Source: an uncultured bacterium
GTDB taxonomy: Bacteria; Actinomycetota; Coriobacteriia; Coriobacteriales; Coriobacteriaceae
Direction: 5' to 3'
Length of the DNA stretch: 17,636 bases
Assembly: GCA_905214895.1 (NCBI GenBank)
Contig: CAJMNP010000006.1
Span: forward strand, 1-17,636
Below are positions 1 to 13,813 of this stretch, piece by piece. The translations under genes were made by a program, and so were the position numbers. The notes beneath the pieces were generated by a model, which had not been told where the DNA came from, did not search any database, and was given only the letters and a program-made list of their open reading frames with translations. Positions within the stretch are counted from its first letter, which is position 1; every line of letters begins with the position of its first letter.

Positions 1-395
1 ACGTGCAGCAACTCGGCAATCTCTGAAGTCGAGAAGCCCAGATAGTAATAGAGCACGATAGGGATACGGAATCGTTCCGGAAGCCGCATGACATCTGACA
101 GGACGGCCTTGGTCTCATCCTGCGCTGTCGAAAGCGACTCGGCCAGGTTCTCAATATCCTCCACACGCCGCCATGGCTTTCGAAAGAGCGATTTGCATTC
201 ATTGATCGTGACCCGGATAAGCCATCGACGAAGATGCTCCCAGCTTTCAAATTGCGCATCGCCTTTGAGTAACTTCAGAAAGACGTCTTGAGCAACATCG
301 TCGGCGTCAGCGCGATCGCGCAGATACGTCAAAGCGATCCGGAACACGACATCCCGGTAGTCTTCGACCGCCTGTCTAAAAGCTTGTTCTTCCAT
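1..395 (-). CDS. ECF-type RNA polymerase sigma factor, 3' end cut by the window edge
   Basis: 131 complete codons are visible, opening at an ATG behind a strong Shine-Dalgarno (GGGAGGTGATT directly before ATG). Residues about 13-45 form sigma-70 region 2, with the typical run YLRDRADADDVAQDVFLKLL. Residues about 49-75 (WEHLRRWLIRVTINECKSLF) continue the usual ECF region 2/linker. Residues about 99-131 enter region 4 (LPERFRIPIVLYYYLGFSTSEIAELL), the helix-turn-helix that reads the -35 element. There is no region 1 or 3, so this is a group 4 (ECF) factor that directs RNA polymerase to a stress or envelope regulon. The reading frame is still open at base 1, where perhaps 30 residues are missing. 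A partner anti-sigma factor, if present, would lie beyond the edge. A SigW-like promoter about 50 nt upstream suggests self-activation. The DNA looks less GC-rich than rpoBC. The family call is secure; the regulon is unknown. Confidence 0.93.
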   Translation of the reverse strand, partial: MEEQAFRQAVEDYRDVVFRIALTYLRDRADADDVAQDVFLKLLKGDAQFESWEHLRRWLIRVTINECKSLFRKPWRRVEDIENLAESLSTAQDETKAVLSDVMRLPERFRIPIVLYYYLGFSTSEIAELLH

Positions 396-445
396 AATCA
401 CCTCCCGGTGACATTGATGGTTCTTGATGGGGCCCTCACCATAGA

Positions 446-472
446 TACGCTTTGACCGAGTGAAATGTTTCA
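446..472 (-). promoter_or_regulatory. ECF (SigW-like) promoter of the sigma factor gene
   Basis: On the minus strand TGAAAC (467-472) is followed after 17 nt by CGTA (446-449), with ATTT directly after TGAAAC. This matches the promoter type known for Bacillus SigW-class ECF factors (TGAAAC, 16-17 nt, CGTA). The predicted transcript start leaves a leader of about 40 nt before the gene's ribosome binding site. Because the downstream gene is itself an ECF factor, autoregulation is the simplest reading. This is a sequence match only. Confidence 0.6.
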
Positions 473-562
473 AATCCAAGCAGGGAAAACCTACCAAAAA
501 TTAATACGTCCCTTTTTGACAAGTGATCAACGGAACGCAACAGGTTGAGCATACGCAAGCGA

Positions 563-662
563 GCGGCCCCCAGAGCGTACAAGGTGGCATGAAAAAGGCA
601 GGGCATTGACCTTTTGGTCATGCCCTGCCTTTTGAATGACAGATTGTAGCTCTGGGGGCCGC
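563..662. repeat. Outer inverted repeat enclosing the rpoC terminator
   Basis: GCGGCCCCCAGAGC (563-576) is perfectly complementary to GCTCTGGGGGCCGC (649-662). Pairing continues inward through TACAA/TTGTA with one bulged G. The terminator hairpin at 592-633 sits in the middle, making a nested, nearly symmetric structure. It may be a remnant of a palindromic element or a fold that blocks 3' exonucleases. Confidence 0.75.
592..633 (-). terminator. Intrinsic terminator of rpoBC, bidirectional in form
   Basis: A perfect 14-nt stem (593-606 with 620-633, arm AAAAGGCAGGGCAT) has an inner GACC/GGTC pair. On the minus strand it ends in a run of T about 75 nt after the rpoC stop. The A-rich and T-rich ends make it usable from either strand, but no plus-strand gene leads into it. 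Confidence 0.88.
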
Positions 663-678
663 GCAGCGACGGAGGTCG

Positions 679-700
679 CCGCCGTTCGTTAGAACGGCGG
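679..700 (-). other. Hairpin directly after the rpoC stop
   Basis: CCGCCGTTC (679-687) and GAACGGCGG (692-700) form a perfect 9-bp stem with a 4-nt loop, 6 nt past the stop codon. No T run follows it on the minus strand. It may serve for mRNA 3'-end stability or pausing rather than termination. Confidence 0.6.
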
Positions 701-706
701 AACTAG

Positions 707-5185
<4,479 letters not shown>

Positions 5186-5191
5186 AGTCAA

Positions 5192-8683
<3,492 letters not shown>

Positions 8684-8756
8684 CAGGTTTTTCCTCCTTC
8701 ACGGAAATGCTCGGTGGATTGGCGAGGCATAGCTTCGCCAGTTATCGCAACCTAAT

Positions 8757-8784
8757 AGTTTATCAGGTACCGACCGTTGAGCAA
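8757..8784 (-). promoter_or_regulatory. Probable rpoB promoter
   Basis: On the minus strand TTGCTC (8779-8784), a 16-nt spacer and TGA-TAAACT (-10 at 8757-8762, with TG extension) lie about 75 nt upstream of the rpoB start. The implied leader contains a small hairpin (TGGCGA/TCGCCA, 8719-8739) before the ribosome binding site. The match is partial. It is supported by the galU terminator upstream, which means rpoB needs its own promoter. Confidence 0.5.
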
Positions 8785-8861
8785 GAAAAGCCTTGACGCG
8801 ATTGAGTTTTTGGAGTAGCAAAGTTTTTCGACAGAAAACATGCAGGTAGATGGATGTGTAT

Positions 8862-8897
8862 CGAACACCTGTTCATATATTTTCTGTGAACAGTTCT
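8862..8897. promoter_or_regulatory. Cluster of GAAC/GTTC palindromes, LexA-box-like
   Basis: CGAACACCTGTTCA (8862-8875) fits the Gram-positive SOS-box core GAAC-N4-GTTC with matching A and T next to the arms. CTGTTCA (8869-8875) pairs with TGAACAG (8887-8893), and GAACAGTTC follows at 8889-8897. These sites lie about 80-110 bp upstream of the proposed rpoB -35. No other gene nearby could use them. The regulator's identity is a guess. Confidence 0.35.
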
Positions 8898-8945
8898 GCT
8901 GATGCGGGCTGCCGACGACGGAATGGCGGCGAGGATTGATCAGGC

Positions 8946-9115
8946 GGAAGCTGCGTCCCGTTTTGAGGCCTCAAACTGGGACGCAGTTTCCGGTTGTGCC
9001 CTGTTTGGGAAAGCATATCCCGTTCTGAGCCGAAATTCCGGGTCGCACTTTCCGCTATGGGCCCTAACCGGAAAGCGCGTCCCAGAATTCGATCAAATTG
9101 TGGGTCGCACTTTCC
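8946..9115. repeat. Tandem array of three 62-bp palindromic units (BIME-like)
   Basis: Each unit is a 14-nt left half-site, an 18-nt spacer and a 14-nt right half-site, with 16-nt linkers between units. Left half-sites are at 8946-8959, 9008-9021 and 9070-9083, for example GGAAAGCGCGTCCC. Right half-sites are at 8978-8991, 9040-9053 and 9102-9115, for example GGGTCGCACTTTCC. Spacers and linkers differ in sequence but not in length. The array lies between the galU terminator and the rpoB promoter. Unit 1 is almost a perfect 46-bp palindrome. The middle unit has mismatched half-site centres but conserved ends. Confidence 0.9.
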
Positions 9116-9137
9116 GGAGCCACGATTGCAGCCCGAA

Positions 9138-9172
9138 CAAAAAAACGGGCGCGAACCGAGATCCACGCCCGT
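9138..9172 (-). terminator. Intrinsic terminator of galU
   Basis: The stem is ACGGGCG (9145-9151) with CGCCCGT (9166-9172), separated by a 14-nt loop. On the minus strand a run of seven T follows. It lies about 20 nt past the galU stop and isolates galU from rpoB. Confidence 0.93.
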
Positions 9173-9192
9173 AAATGTCGATGCCCGAAGGC

Positions 9193-10101
9193 TTACTTAC
9201 GCATCAAGCCGCCGCGCTCGTCGATGGCGTCCCAGAAGGCGCTGGCAAAGCGAGGATCGCTTGCGGCCATGAGGGCGTTGGTGGCCATCCAGCCAGACGG
9301 GGTACCAGTGTCGTAGCCCGAGAGCGGATCGATGACGACAGCGTACATGGCCTCGCGGTCGAGCGAACGTGCCATGGCGTCGGTCAGCTGAATCTCGCCG
9401 CCCTTACCGGCCTGCTGATCGGCCAGCAGGTCCATGACCAGCGGGCTCAGCAGGTAGCGACCGACGATGTACAGGTTGGACGGAGCCGCCTCGGGAGCGG
9501 GCTTCTCCACCAGGCCGCCGATGCGCCACACGGCACCCGGCTCGGCATCGGCAACGCCCTCGGCGCCCTCGAGCGAACCGACGCGCTCGCCGGCGATAAC
9601 GCCATAGCGGCTGACTTCCTCGGGCGAGCAAGCAGCGACGGCGATAACCGAAGCGCCACCGTGCTCCTTGGAGACGGCAAGCATCTTGTCGCAGATGTCG
9701 CGGTTGGGCACAACGTAGTCGCCCAGAAGAACCAGGAAGTTCTCCCCCGCTACAGCGTCGGCGGCAGAGCGAATGGCGTGACCGAGGCCCTTGGGCTCGT
9801 ACTGATAACGGAAGTCGACCGGCATACCACCCGCATGGGCGACGGCGTCGGCGTAGGCGTCCTTACCGCGCTCGCGCAGCAGGTTCTCGAGCGAACGATC
9901 GGGCTGGAAGTAGCTCAGCAGCTCGGGCTTGCCGGGCGAGGTAACGATGATGGCGTCGTCGACCTCCTCGGGGTCGAGCGCCTCCTCAACGACATACTGA
10001 ATGACCGGCTTGTCGAGCACCGGCAGCATCTCTTTGGGCGTGCACTTGGTGCCAGGCAGAAAACGCGTGCCAAGACCGGCGGCGGGGATGATTGCCTTCA
10101 T
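9193..10101 (-). CDS. galU: UTP--glucose-1-phosphate uridylyltransferase
   Basis: Makes UDP-glucose from UTP and glucose-1-phosphate in the cytoplasm, feeding galactose metabolism, cell-surface polysaccharides and glycolipids. The 302-residue protein has the usual length. It opens with the nucleotide-binding signature MKAIIPAAGLGTRFLPGTK, followed by CTPKEMLPVLDKPVIQYVVE. Later it has GLGHAIRSA, the metal/nucleotide loop FLVLLGDYVVPN, GLVEKPAP, and GKGGEIQLTDAM with SGYDTGTPSGW near the C-terminus. The start is the ATG before KAIIPAAG. An in-frame GTG 27 nt upstream has no ribosome binding site, although the AAAGGA before the ATG is rather far (12 nt). The gene stands alone between two terminators, in the place where rpoB usually follows rplL. 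Function is well supported by motif order. Confidence 0.95.
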   Translation of the reverse strand: MKAIIPAAGLGTRFLPGTKCTPKEMLPVLDKPVIQYVVEEALDPEEVDDAIIVTSPGKPELLSYFQPDRSLENLLRERGKDAYADAVAHAGGMPVDFRYQYEPKGLGHAIRSAADAVAGENFLVLLGDYVVPNRDICDKMLAVSKEHGGASVIAVAACSPEEVSRYGVIAGERVGSLEGAEGVADAEPGAVWRIGGLVEKPAPEAAPSNLYIVGRYLLSPLVMDLLADQQAGKGGEIQLTDAMARSLDREAMYAVVIDPLSGYDTGTPSGWMATNALMAASDPRFASAFWDAIDERGGLMRK

Positions 10102-10351
10102 GTTATTCAAGGATCCTTTCGCAGGCACAGAATGCGCCCTGTGCGTGCGGCACGGTGGCCGCAGACCAAATTGCGATACCGAAGTATCTTACCGCCGGAG
10201 ACATACGTCGCCGTAAGGCAAACGCAATTCTTCAGCAGGTCAACGCAAATTATTGCTCGAATGGTGCAATTTTACGCCCCAGCGGTAACGGGATTAGCAC
10301 GGCGAAGACAACGGTGTTCTGCATGCCGAGCAATGGGAATGAGGGGTCATA
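10102..10351 (-). other. galU upstream region with a UUCG hairpin
   Basis: This is the gap between the rplL terminator and galU, and it must contain the galU promoter. I see no convincing -35/-10 pair; TAAAAT and TAAGAT occur without good partners. GATAC-TTCG-GTATC (10175-10188, minus strand) is a 5-bp hairpin closed by a stable C(UUCG)G tetraloop. AAGGATCCTT (10109-10118) is a palindrome covering the weak ribosome binding site. No small gene is evident. Confidence 0.4.
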
Positions 10352-10387
10352 ACAAAAAAGACGGGGTTCGCATAGCGAGTCCCGTCT
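10352..10387 (-). terminator. Intrinsic terminator of rplJ-rplL
   Basis: AGACGGG (10359-10365) pairs with CCCGTCT (10381-10387), and the inner GCGA/TCGC bases extend the stem. On the minus strand the hairpin is followed by TTTTTTG. It lies about 28 nt after the rplL stop and separates rplJL from galU. Confidence 0.93.
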
Positions 10388-10414
10388 GCAAAGAAATCTG
10401 GCGAGAAAGCCTGA

Positions 10415-10792
10415 TTACTTGAGGGTGACAGCAGCGCCAGCAGCCTCGAGCTTCTCCTTGGCAGCCTCGGCGTCCTCCTTCTTGGCACCCTCGAGAACAG
10501 CCTTGGGAGCGCCCTCGACGACCTCCTTGGCCTCCTTCAGGCCAAGGTTGGTGAGCTCACGGACGGCCTTGATGACCTGGATCTTGTTGTCGCCGAAGCC
10601 CTCGAGCACGACGTCAAACTCGGTCTTCTCCTCGGCCTCAGCAGCGCCAGCAGCGGGAGCGGCGACAACAGCGGCAGGAGCAGCGGCGGAAACGCCGAAG
10701 GTGTCCTCGATAGCCTTGACGAGCTCGGAAGCCTCGAGAAGGGTCATTTCCTTAAGAGCATCGATGATCTCATCGGTGGTAAGCTTAGCCAT
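10415..10792 (-). CDS. rplL: 50S ribosomal protein L7/L12
   Basis: 125-residue stalk protein of the large ribosomal subunit. Dimers bind L10 and recruit translation factors such as EF-G and EF-Tu. The N-terminal dimerisation domain ([20 protein letters not shown]) is followed by an Ala/Pro-rich hinge at about 36-52. The C-terminal factor-binding domain contains [20 protein letters not shown] and [20 protein letters not shown]. The ATG at 10792 is chosen because it begins the family sequence and has AAAGGA 7 nt upstream. An upstream in-frame start would add unrelated residues. The gene follows rplJ by 102 nt and shares its promoter and L10-controlled leader. Nothing is unusual in the protein. 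Confidence 0.98.
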   Translation of the reverse strand: MAKLTTDEIIDALKEMTLLEASELVKAIEDTFGVSAAAPAAVVAAPAAGAAEAEEKTEFDVVLEGFGDNKIQVIKAVRELTNLGLKEAKEVVEGAPKAVLEGAKKEDAEAAKEKLEAAGAAVTLK

Positions 10793-10863
10793 TTCTAAGT
10801 CCTTTCGGTTTCCGTGTCTGTGCACGGAGATCAGTTAAAACACGGCGCGAATGCGCCAGGGGT

Positions 10864-10879
10864 GCGGCGTCGCCGCCGC
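10864..10879 (-). other. GC hairpin between rplJ and rplL
   Basis: On the minus strand GCGGCG-GCGA-CGCCGC forms a 6-bp GC stem with a GNRA tetraloop. It sits in the rplJ-rplL spacer with no T run. It is plausibly an RNA processing or stability element that helps give the excess of L12 over L10. The role is inferred. Confidence 0.5.
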
Positions 10880-10894
10880 GGGTGAAAACAGCGA

Positions 10895-11416
10895 CTAGGC
10901 TGCCTTCTGCTCGGAGACCTGCTGGATCGAACGAGCGAGACCAGAGGAAACGCCGTTGACGCAGACAGCGATGTCGCGAGCGAAACCGGAGATGAGACCG
11001 GCGATCTGGCCGAGAAGCTGATCCTTGGTGGGCAGCTCGGCGATAGCCTTAACATCATCAGCGGAAACGGCCTTGCCGTCGGAGATACCGCCCTTGATCT
11101 CAAGGACGCCCTTGGACTGAGCGGAGAAGTCCTTAAGGGCCTTAGCGGCCTCGACCGGCTCGGACTCGTAGAACACATAAGCGACGGGGCCGGCGAGGAT
11201 CTCGTCGAGCTCGGGCTGCTCCTGGTTCTTGAGAGCGATCTTGACCAGGTTGTTCTTGTAGACTTTCATCTCGGCGCCGCACTCGCGAAGCTGATGACGC
11301 AGGTCCTGAGCCTGCTTAACCGTCAGACCGTTGTAGTTGACGACGAACAGACCGGCGTTCTCGGCGATACGGGACTCGATCTCTGCAACCTTGTCGATTT
11401 TGTACTGCTGGGGCAT
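10895..11416 (-). CDS. rplJ: 50S ribosomal protein L10
   Basis: 173-residue base of the ribosomal stalk. It binds 23S rRNA through its N-terminal domain and carries L7/L12 dimers on its C-terminal helix. Recognisable parts are MPQQYKIDKVAEIESRIA, the conserved FVVNYNGLTVKQAQDLRHQLR, the KVYKNNLVKIAL segment and GPVAYVF. The C-terminal L12-binding helix is about 140-173. The start ATG has GAGGAGGTG 6 nt upstream. L10 with L12 is known to repress its own mRNA by binding the leader, and such a leader is present upstream (11531-11612). rplK and rplA are not adjacent here; an aminotransferase gene is upstream instead. Confidence 0.98.
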   Translation of the reverse strand: MPQQYKIDKVAEIESRIAENAGLFVVNYNGLTVKQAQDLRHQLRECGAEMKVYKNNLVKIALKNQEQPELDEILAGPVAYVFYESEPVEAAKALKDFSAQSKGVLEIKGGISDGKAVSADDVKAIAELPTKDQLLGQIAGLISGFARDIAVCVNGVSSGLARSIQQVSEQKAA

Positions 11417-11481
11417 GAATTACACCTCCTCGATTTCTTTCCGGGCACGGTCCGCCACAAGGACGTGACGGGGGCATGTCC

Positions 11482-11518
11482 AAAAAGAAAGCCCCCGCGC
11501 TGCATGAGCGACGGGGGC
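11482..11518 (-). terminator. Attenuator hairpin in the rplJ leader
   Basis: On the minus strand GCCCCCG and CGGGGGC (11512-11518 with 11491-11497), extended by inner CGC/GCG pairs, form a strong stem. TTTCTTTTT follows. It is about 65 nt before the rplJ start and downstream of the L10-binding element. This is the position expected for a terminator that opens or closes with L10 level. Confidence 0.85.
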
Positions 11519-11530
11519 GAGAAGACATAT

Positions 11531-11612
11531 CTACTCGACCACCTCGGCTGGCGGGATATCCCATTAAGCTCGCGGGCGATGCCCGTTTGCGCCGGCTGTC
11601 TCTGGCAGCGGA
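11531..11612 (-). promoter_or_regulatory. L10 leader (ribosomal protein autoregulatory RNA)
   Basis: The minus-strand RNA contains the signature pieces of the L10(L12)4-binding leader. These are CCAGAGACAGCCGGCG near the 5' side and CCAGCCGAGGTGGT near the 3' side, with CGAGCTTAATGGG between them. It lies between the promoter and the attenuator of rplJ. Excess L10-L12 complex should bind it and reduce rplJL expression. Recognised by motif and position; no covariance model was run. Confidence 0.82.
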
Positions 11613-11632
11613 TTCGTGCGTGAACCGAAAAT

Positions 11633-11661
11633 ATTATGGCGGGGACCCCGGCGTCGGTCAA
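11633..11661 (-). promoter_or_regulatory. rplJ-rplL promoter
   Basis: TTGACC (11656-11661), a 17-nt spacer and CATAAT (11633-11638) on the minus strand form a near-consensus housekeeping promoter. The predicted start gives a leader of about 210 nt containing the L10 element and attenuator. Confidence 0.82.
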
Positions 11662-11704
11662 CGGCAACCCTGGCTGCACACAATTCCACCATCTCGGTCG
11701 CACC

Positions 11705-11820
11705 GCCAAAGGCCAGGCGCAAGCTTTTCGCTCGGTCAAGTCCTGGGCTCGCACGAAGAGCACATTTAGTGCTCTTCGGCTCGTGCGGAATCTACGAAAA
11801 CCTTGCGCCTGGCCTTCGGC
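11705..11820. repeat. 116-bp inverted repeat between the aminotransferase gene and the rplJ promoter
   Basis: Two 26-nt arms (11705-11730 and 11795-11820) are complementary with only two mismatches. Both contain AAGGCCAGGCGCAAG on one strand or the other. Inside is a second perfect hairpin, GAAGAGCAC (11755-11763) with GTGCTCTTC (11769-11777). No clear T run follows on the minus strand, so it is not a typical terminator. It looks like a small non-coding palindromic element. The remaining bases up to 11922 show nothing I recognise. Confidence 0.75.
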
Positions 11821-11922
11821 GGCGCGTGCCTGCGTTGACTTTGGGCAGCCCGGGTTTTCGTTGGCTGACGCCCCCGCTCATAATGCTTGGGTCGGTGGGC
11901 TGATGTGTTGCGTCCCGTTGGG

Positions 11923-13059
11923 CTATAAGGTTGACACGAAGTTGGACAGGCGGCTGAGGCCTTCGTCCAAATCTTTGTCGGAAACGCAGTAGCTGAGGCG
12001 GATGTGGCCTTCGGTTCCGAAGCAGTCGCCTGGGACTAGGGCTACGTTTGCTTCTTTGATGGCTTTGATGCAGAAGGCTTCGCTTGTTAGGCCGAATTGT
12101 TTGATGCTCGGGAAAGCGTAGAAGGCTCCTGCGGGCTCTACTGCGTCGAGGCTCATGTTGTTGAGGGCTGTAAGAACTCGTTTGCGGCGGGCTCGGTAGG
12201 CTTTGAGCATGGGGGCTGGGTCGACGGTGAGGGCTCGAGCTGCGGCGTCCATTTCGAAGGAGACGGCACTCGATACTAGGTATTGGTGAGCTTTTGCGAT
12301 CTCGGCGATGACGGGGGCCGCTGCTGCGAGCCAGCCCAGGCGCCAGCCGGTCATAGCCCAGGGCTTGGAAAAGCTCTCGATGACCACCGTCTGTTCGCGA
12401 AGTTCTGGGTGACGCTGGGCAAAGCGCTCGTAGCCATCCACGTAGACCAAGCGGTTGTATACGTCGTCGCAGACCACGTAGACGCCCGTCTGCTCTGCTA
12501 CGCGCGCCACGGCGTCGAGCGATGCCGCATCGAGGATGCAGCCCGTAGGATTGTTGGGCGAGCAGATGACGATGGCCTTAGTTGCCGGCGTCACGCAGGC
12601 GCGAAGCGCTTCCTCGTCAACCTGAAATTGCGCAGGTTCCGTATCCAAAAAGACCGCTTTGGCGTGATTGGCCACGACGATGCTCTCGTACAGACCAAAA
12701 GCCGGCGTGGGGATAATAACCTCGTCGCCGGGGTTGAGCATAGCCATGAATGTTGCCGACAGGGCCTCGGTCGCGCCGTCGGTCAGGATGACCTCGTCGG
12801 CGGAAAACGCCAGGCGCGCATCCCCCATGTAGGCAGACAGTGCCTCGCGCAGGGCGGGGCGACCGTTGTTGGGCGGATAGTGCGTGTCGCCGCGGTCGAG
12901 CGAGGCCGTCACCTCGGCGCTAATCACATCGGGCGTGGGAAAATCGGGCTCGCCAAGCGCAAGCGCGATGCACCCTGGGTGCTGGGCGGCGAGCGCGTTG
13001 ATCCGGCGGATGCCGGAGGGCTTGAGCGTGGCAAGCGAGGTGTTCATAGGCAGACGCAT
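11923..13059 (-). CDS. PLP-dependent class I/II aminotransferase
   Basis: 378-residue fold-type I aminotransferase of the aspartate aminotransferase superfamily, cytoplasmic. It should move an amino group between an amino acid and a 2-oxo acid via pyridoxal phosphate. K232 in ESFSKPWAMTGWRLGW is the Schiff-base lysine. PNNPTG (N170) and D198/Y201 (CDDVYNRL) contact the cofactor ring. DGATEAL (94-100) and R240 hold the phosphate, and R354 (HIRLSY) binds the substrate carboxylate. The start ATG has AAAGGA 6 nt upstream. The substrate cannot be told from sequence: aspartate, aromatic or alanine type are all possible. Oddity: the last third of the gene (11923 to about 12300) uses AAA, CAA, CTA and GTA codons that the rest avoids. 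The gene is divergent from the plus-strand gene at 13153. Confidence 0.93.
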   Translation of the reverse strand: MRLPMNTSLATLKPSGIRRINALAAQHPGCIALALGEPDFPTPDVISAEVTASLDRGDTHYPPNNGRPALREALSAYMGDARLAFSADEVILTDGATEALSATFMAMLNPGDEVIIPTPAFGLYESIVVANHAKAVFLDTEPAQFQVDEEALRACVTPATKAIVICSPNNPTGCILDAASLDAVARVAEQTGVYVVCDDVYNRLVYVDGYERFAQRHPELREQTVVIESFSKPWAMTGWRLGWLAAAAPVIAEIAKAHQYLVSSAVSFEMDAAARALTVDPAPMLKAYRARRKRVLTALNNMSLDAVEPAGAFYAFPSIKQFGLTSEAFCIKAIKEANVALVPGDCFGTEGHIRLSYCVSDKDLDEGLSRLSNFVSTL

Positions 13060-13152
13060 GGCGTTCCTTTCGTAAGGGTTGCACTAGGATAGCGCGGCGA
13101 GGCGCCGCCAGACGGTGTAACCTAAACGGAAACGAACCGGAAAGGAGGCGGC

Positions 13153-13812
13153 ATGGAGACGACCGCACGCGGCGATGTACCAAAAACGTTGCAAACCATT
13201 GCGTATATCAGTATTCCCGAGAGCACCGATCTTGAGTTTTTGCTTTGGGACCTGCAGGATGCCATCGCGGCCTATGCCCGGCTTTCCGGCACCGCACTCC
13301 CCCACCCGGTTGACTTGAAGACAAATGACGTCGGTGCAGTCGATGGCATAGTGCTCGCCGTTGATGATGCATTTGACGATGAGGCAATGACCGCCGTCGA
13401 GCAGATACTCGATCGCCTTGGCGGTACGGGAACGCGTGTCTATGCCATGATTCAAGCCGCACAAGAGGGCGCTGAGCAGGCGCGCGGGGCCGCCGTTCGT
13501 CTGCACAAGGCATGCGAGTGCCAGGGCCAATTGTGGTGTGGCGGCGTTGTCATCTGCGCCGGCAGCGGCATTGCGGCGCTTCGTCGCTCCCCGCGCATGG
13601 GCCTCTTGCGCCGGCCTTTTTCGGAAGCGATGGATAAGCTTGTGGGCGCTGTGCGCATGGGCTGCTCCATTGAGCATGCGCAGTTGCTTGGCGGTGGCAA
13701 TGCCGGTGGCGTCGATGCCGACGGCATGGTGCGCGTCAAGCCTGCACTGCCCGCGCCGATCTGGCGCACCATCATCAAACGCCTCGGCGCCCATGCTCAA
13801 TCAAATATCTAA
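13153..13812 (+). CDS. Flavodoxin-like protein of unknown function
   Basis: 219 residues and the only plus-strand gene. It is chosen over the open frame on the opposite strand because AAAGGAGG lies 4 nt before the ATG. Its protein is also ordered, whereas the antisense translation is rich in His, Arg and Cys. Alternating hydrophobic strands and helices (IAYISIPES, DGIVLAVDDAF, TRVYAMIQA, WCGGVVICAGSG) suggest a Rossmann/flavodoxin-type fold. The block LRRPFSEAMDKLVGAVRMG resembles the C-terminal part of NAD(P)H-dependent FMN reductase-like proteins. C125, C127 and C133 (KACECQGQLWC) are clustered and could bind metal or react with redox partners. There are no signal peptide or membrane segments. 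Function is not assigned; fold assignment is tentative. Its stop is 1 nt from the stop of the convergent glycosylase gene. Confidence 0.85.
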   Translation: METTARGDVPKTLQTIAYISIPESTDLEFLLWDLQDAIAAYARLSGTALPHPVDLKTNDVGAVDGIVLAVDDAFDDEAMTAVEQILDRLGGTGTRVYAMIQAAQEGAEQARGAAVRLHKACECQGQLWCGGVVICAGSGIAALRRSPRMGLLRRPFSEAMDKLVGAVRMGCSIEHAQLLGGGNAGGVDADGMVRVKPALPAPIWRTIIKRLGAHAQSNI

Positions 13813-13813
13813 A

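Noticed and set aside
436..621. 61-codon minus-strand open frame between rpoC and the sigma gene
   Set aside because: It covers the terminator hairpin and the ECF promoter, and has no ribosome binding site or family resemblance.
8946..9115. CRISPR array
   Set aside because: Only three units. The conserved parts are split palindromic half-sites with both spacers and linkers variable and short (18 and 16 nt). There are no cas genes. The layout is unlike CRISPR.
8902..9174. 90-codon plus-strand open frame over the 62-bp repeat array
   Set aside because: It consists mostly of repeat units and terminator sequence. There is no ribosome binding site, so it is not a gene.
9175..10422. 415-codon plus-strand open frame antisense to galU
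   Set aside because: Codon-aligned shadow of galU for the same reason; it also runs through the rplL terminator.
13084..13800. 238-codon minus-strand open frame opposite the flavodoxin-like gene
   Set aside because: The plus-strand gene has a strong AAAGGAGG site and a protein-like composition. The antisense product is rich in Arg, His and Ala with no motifs.
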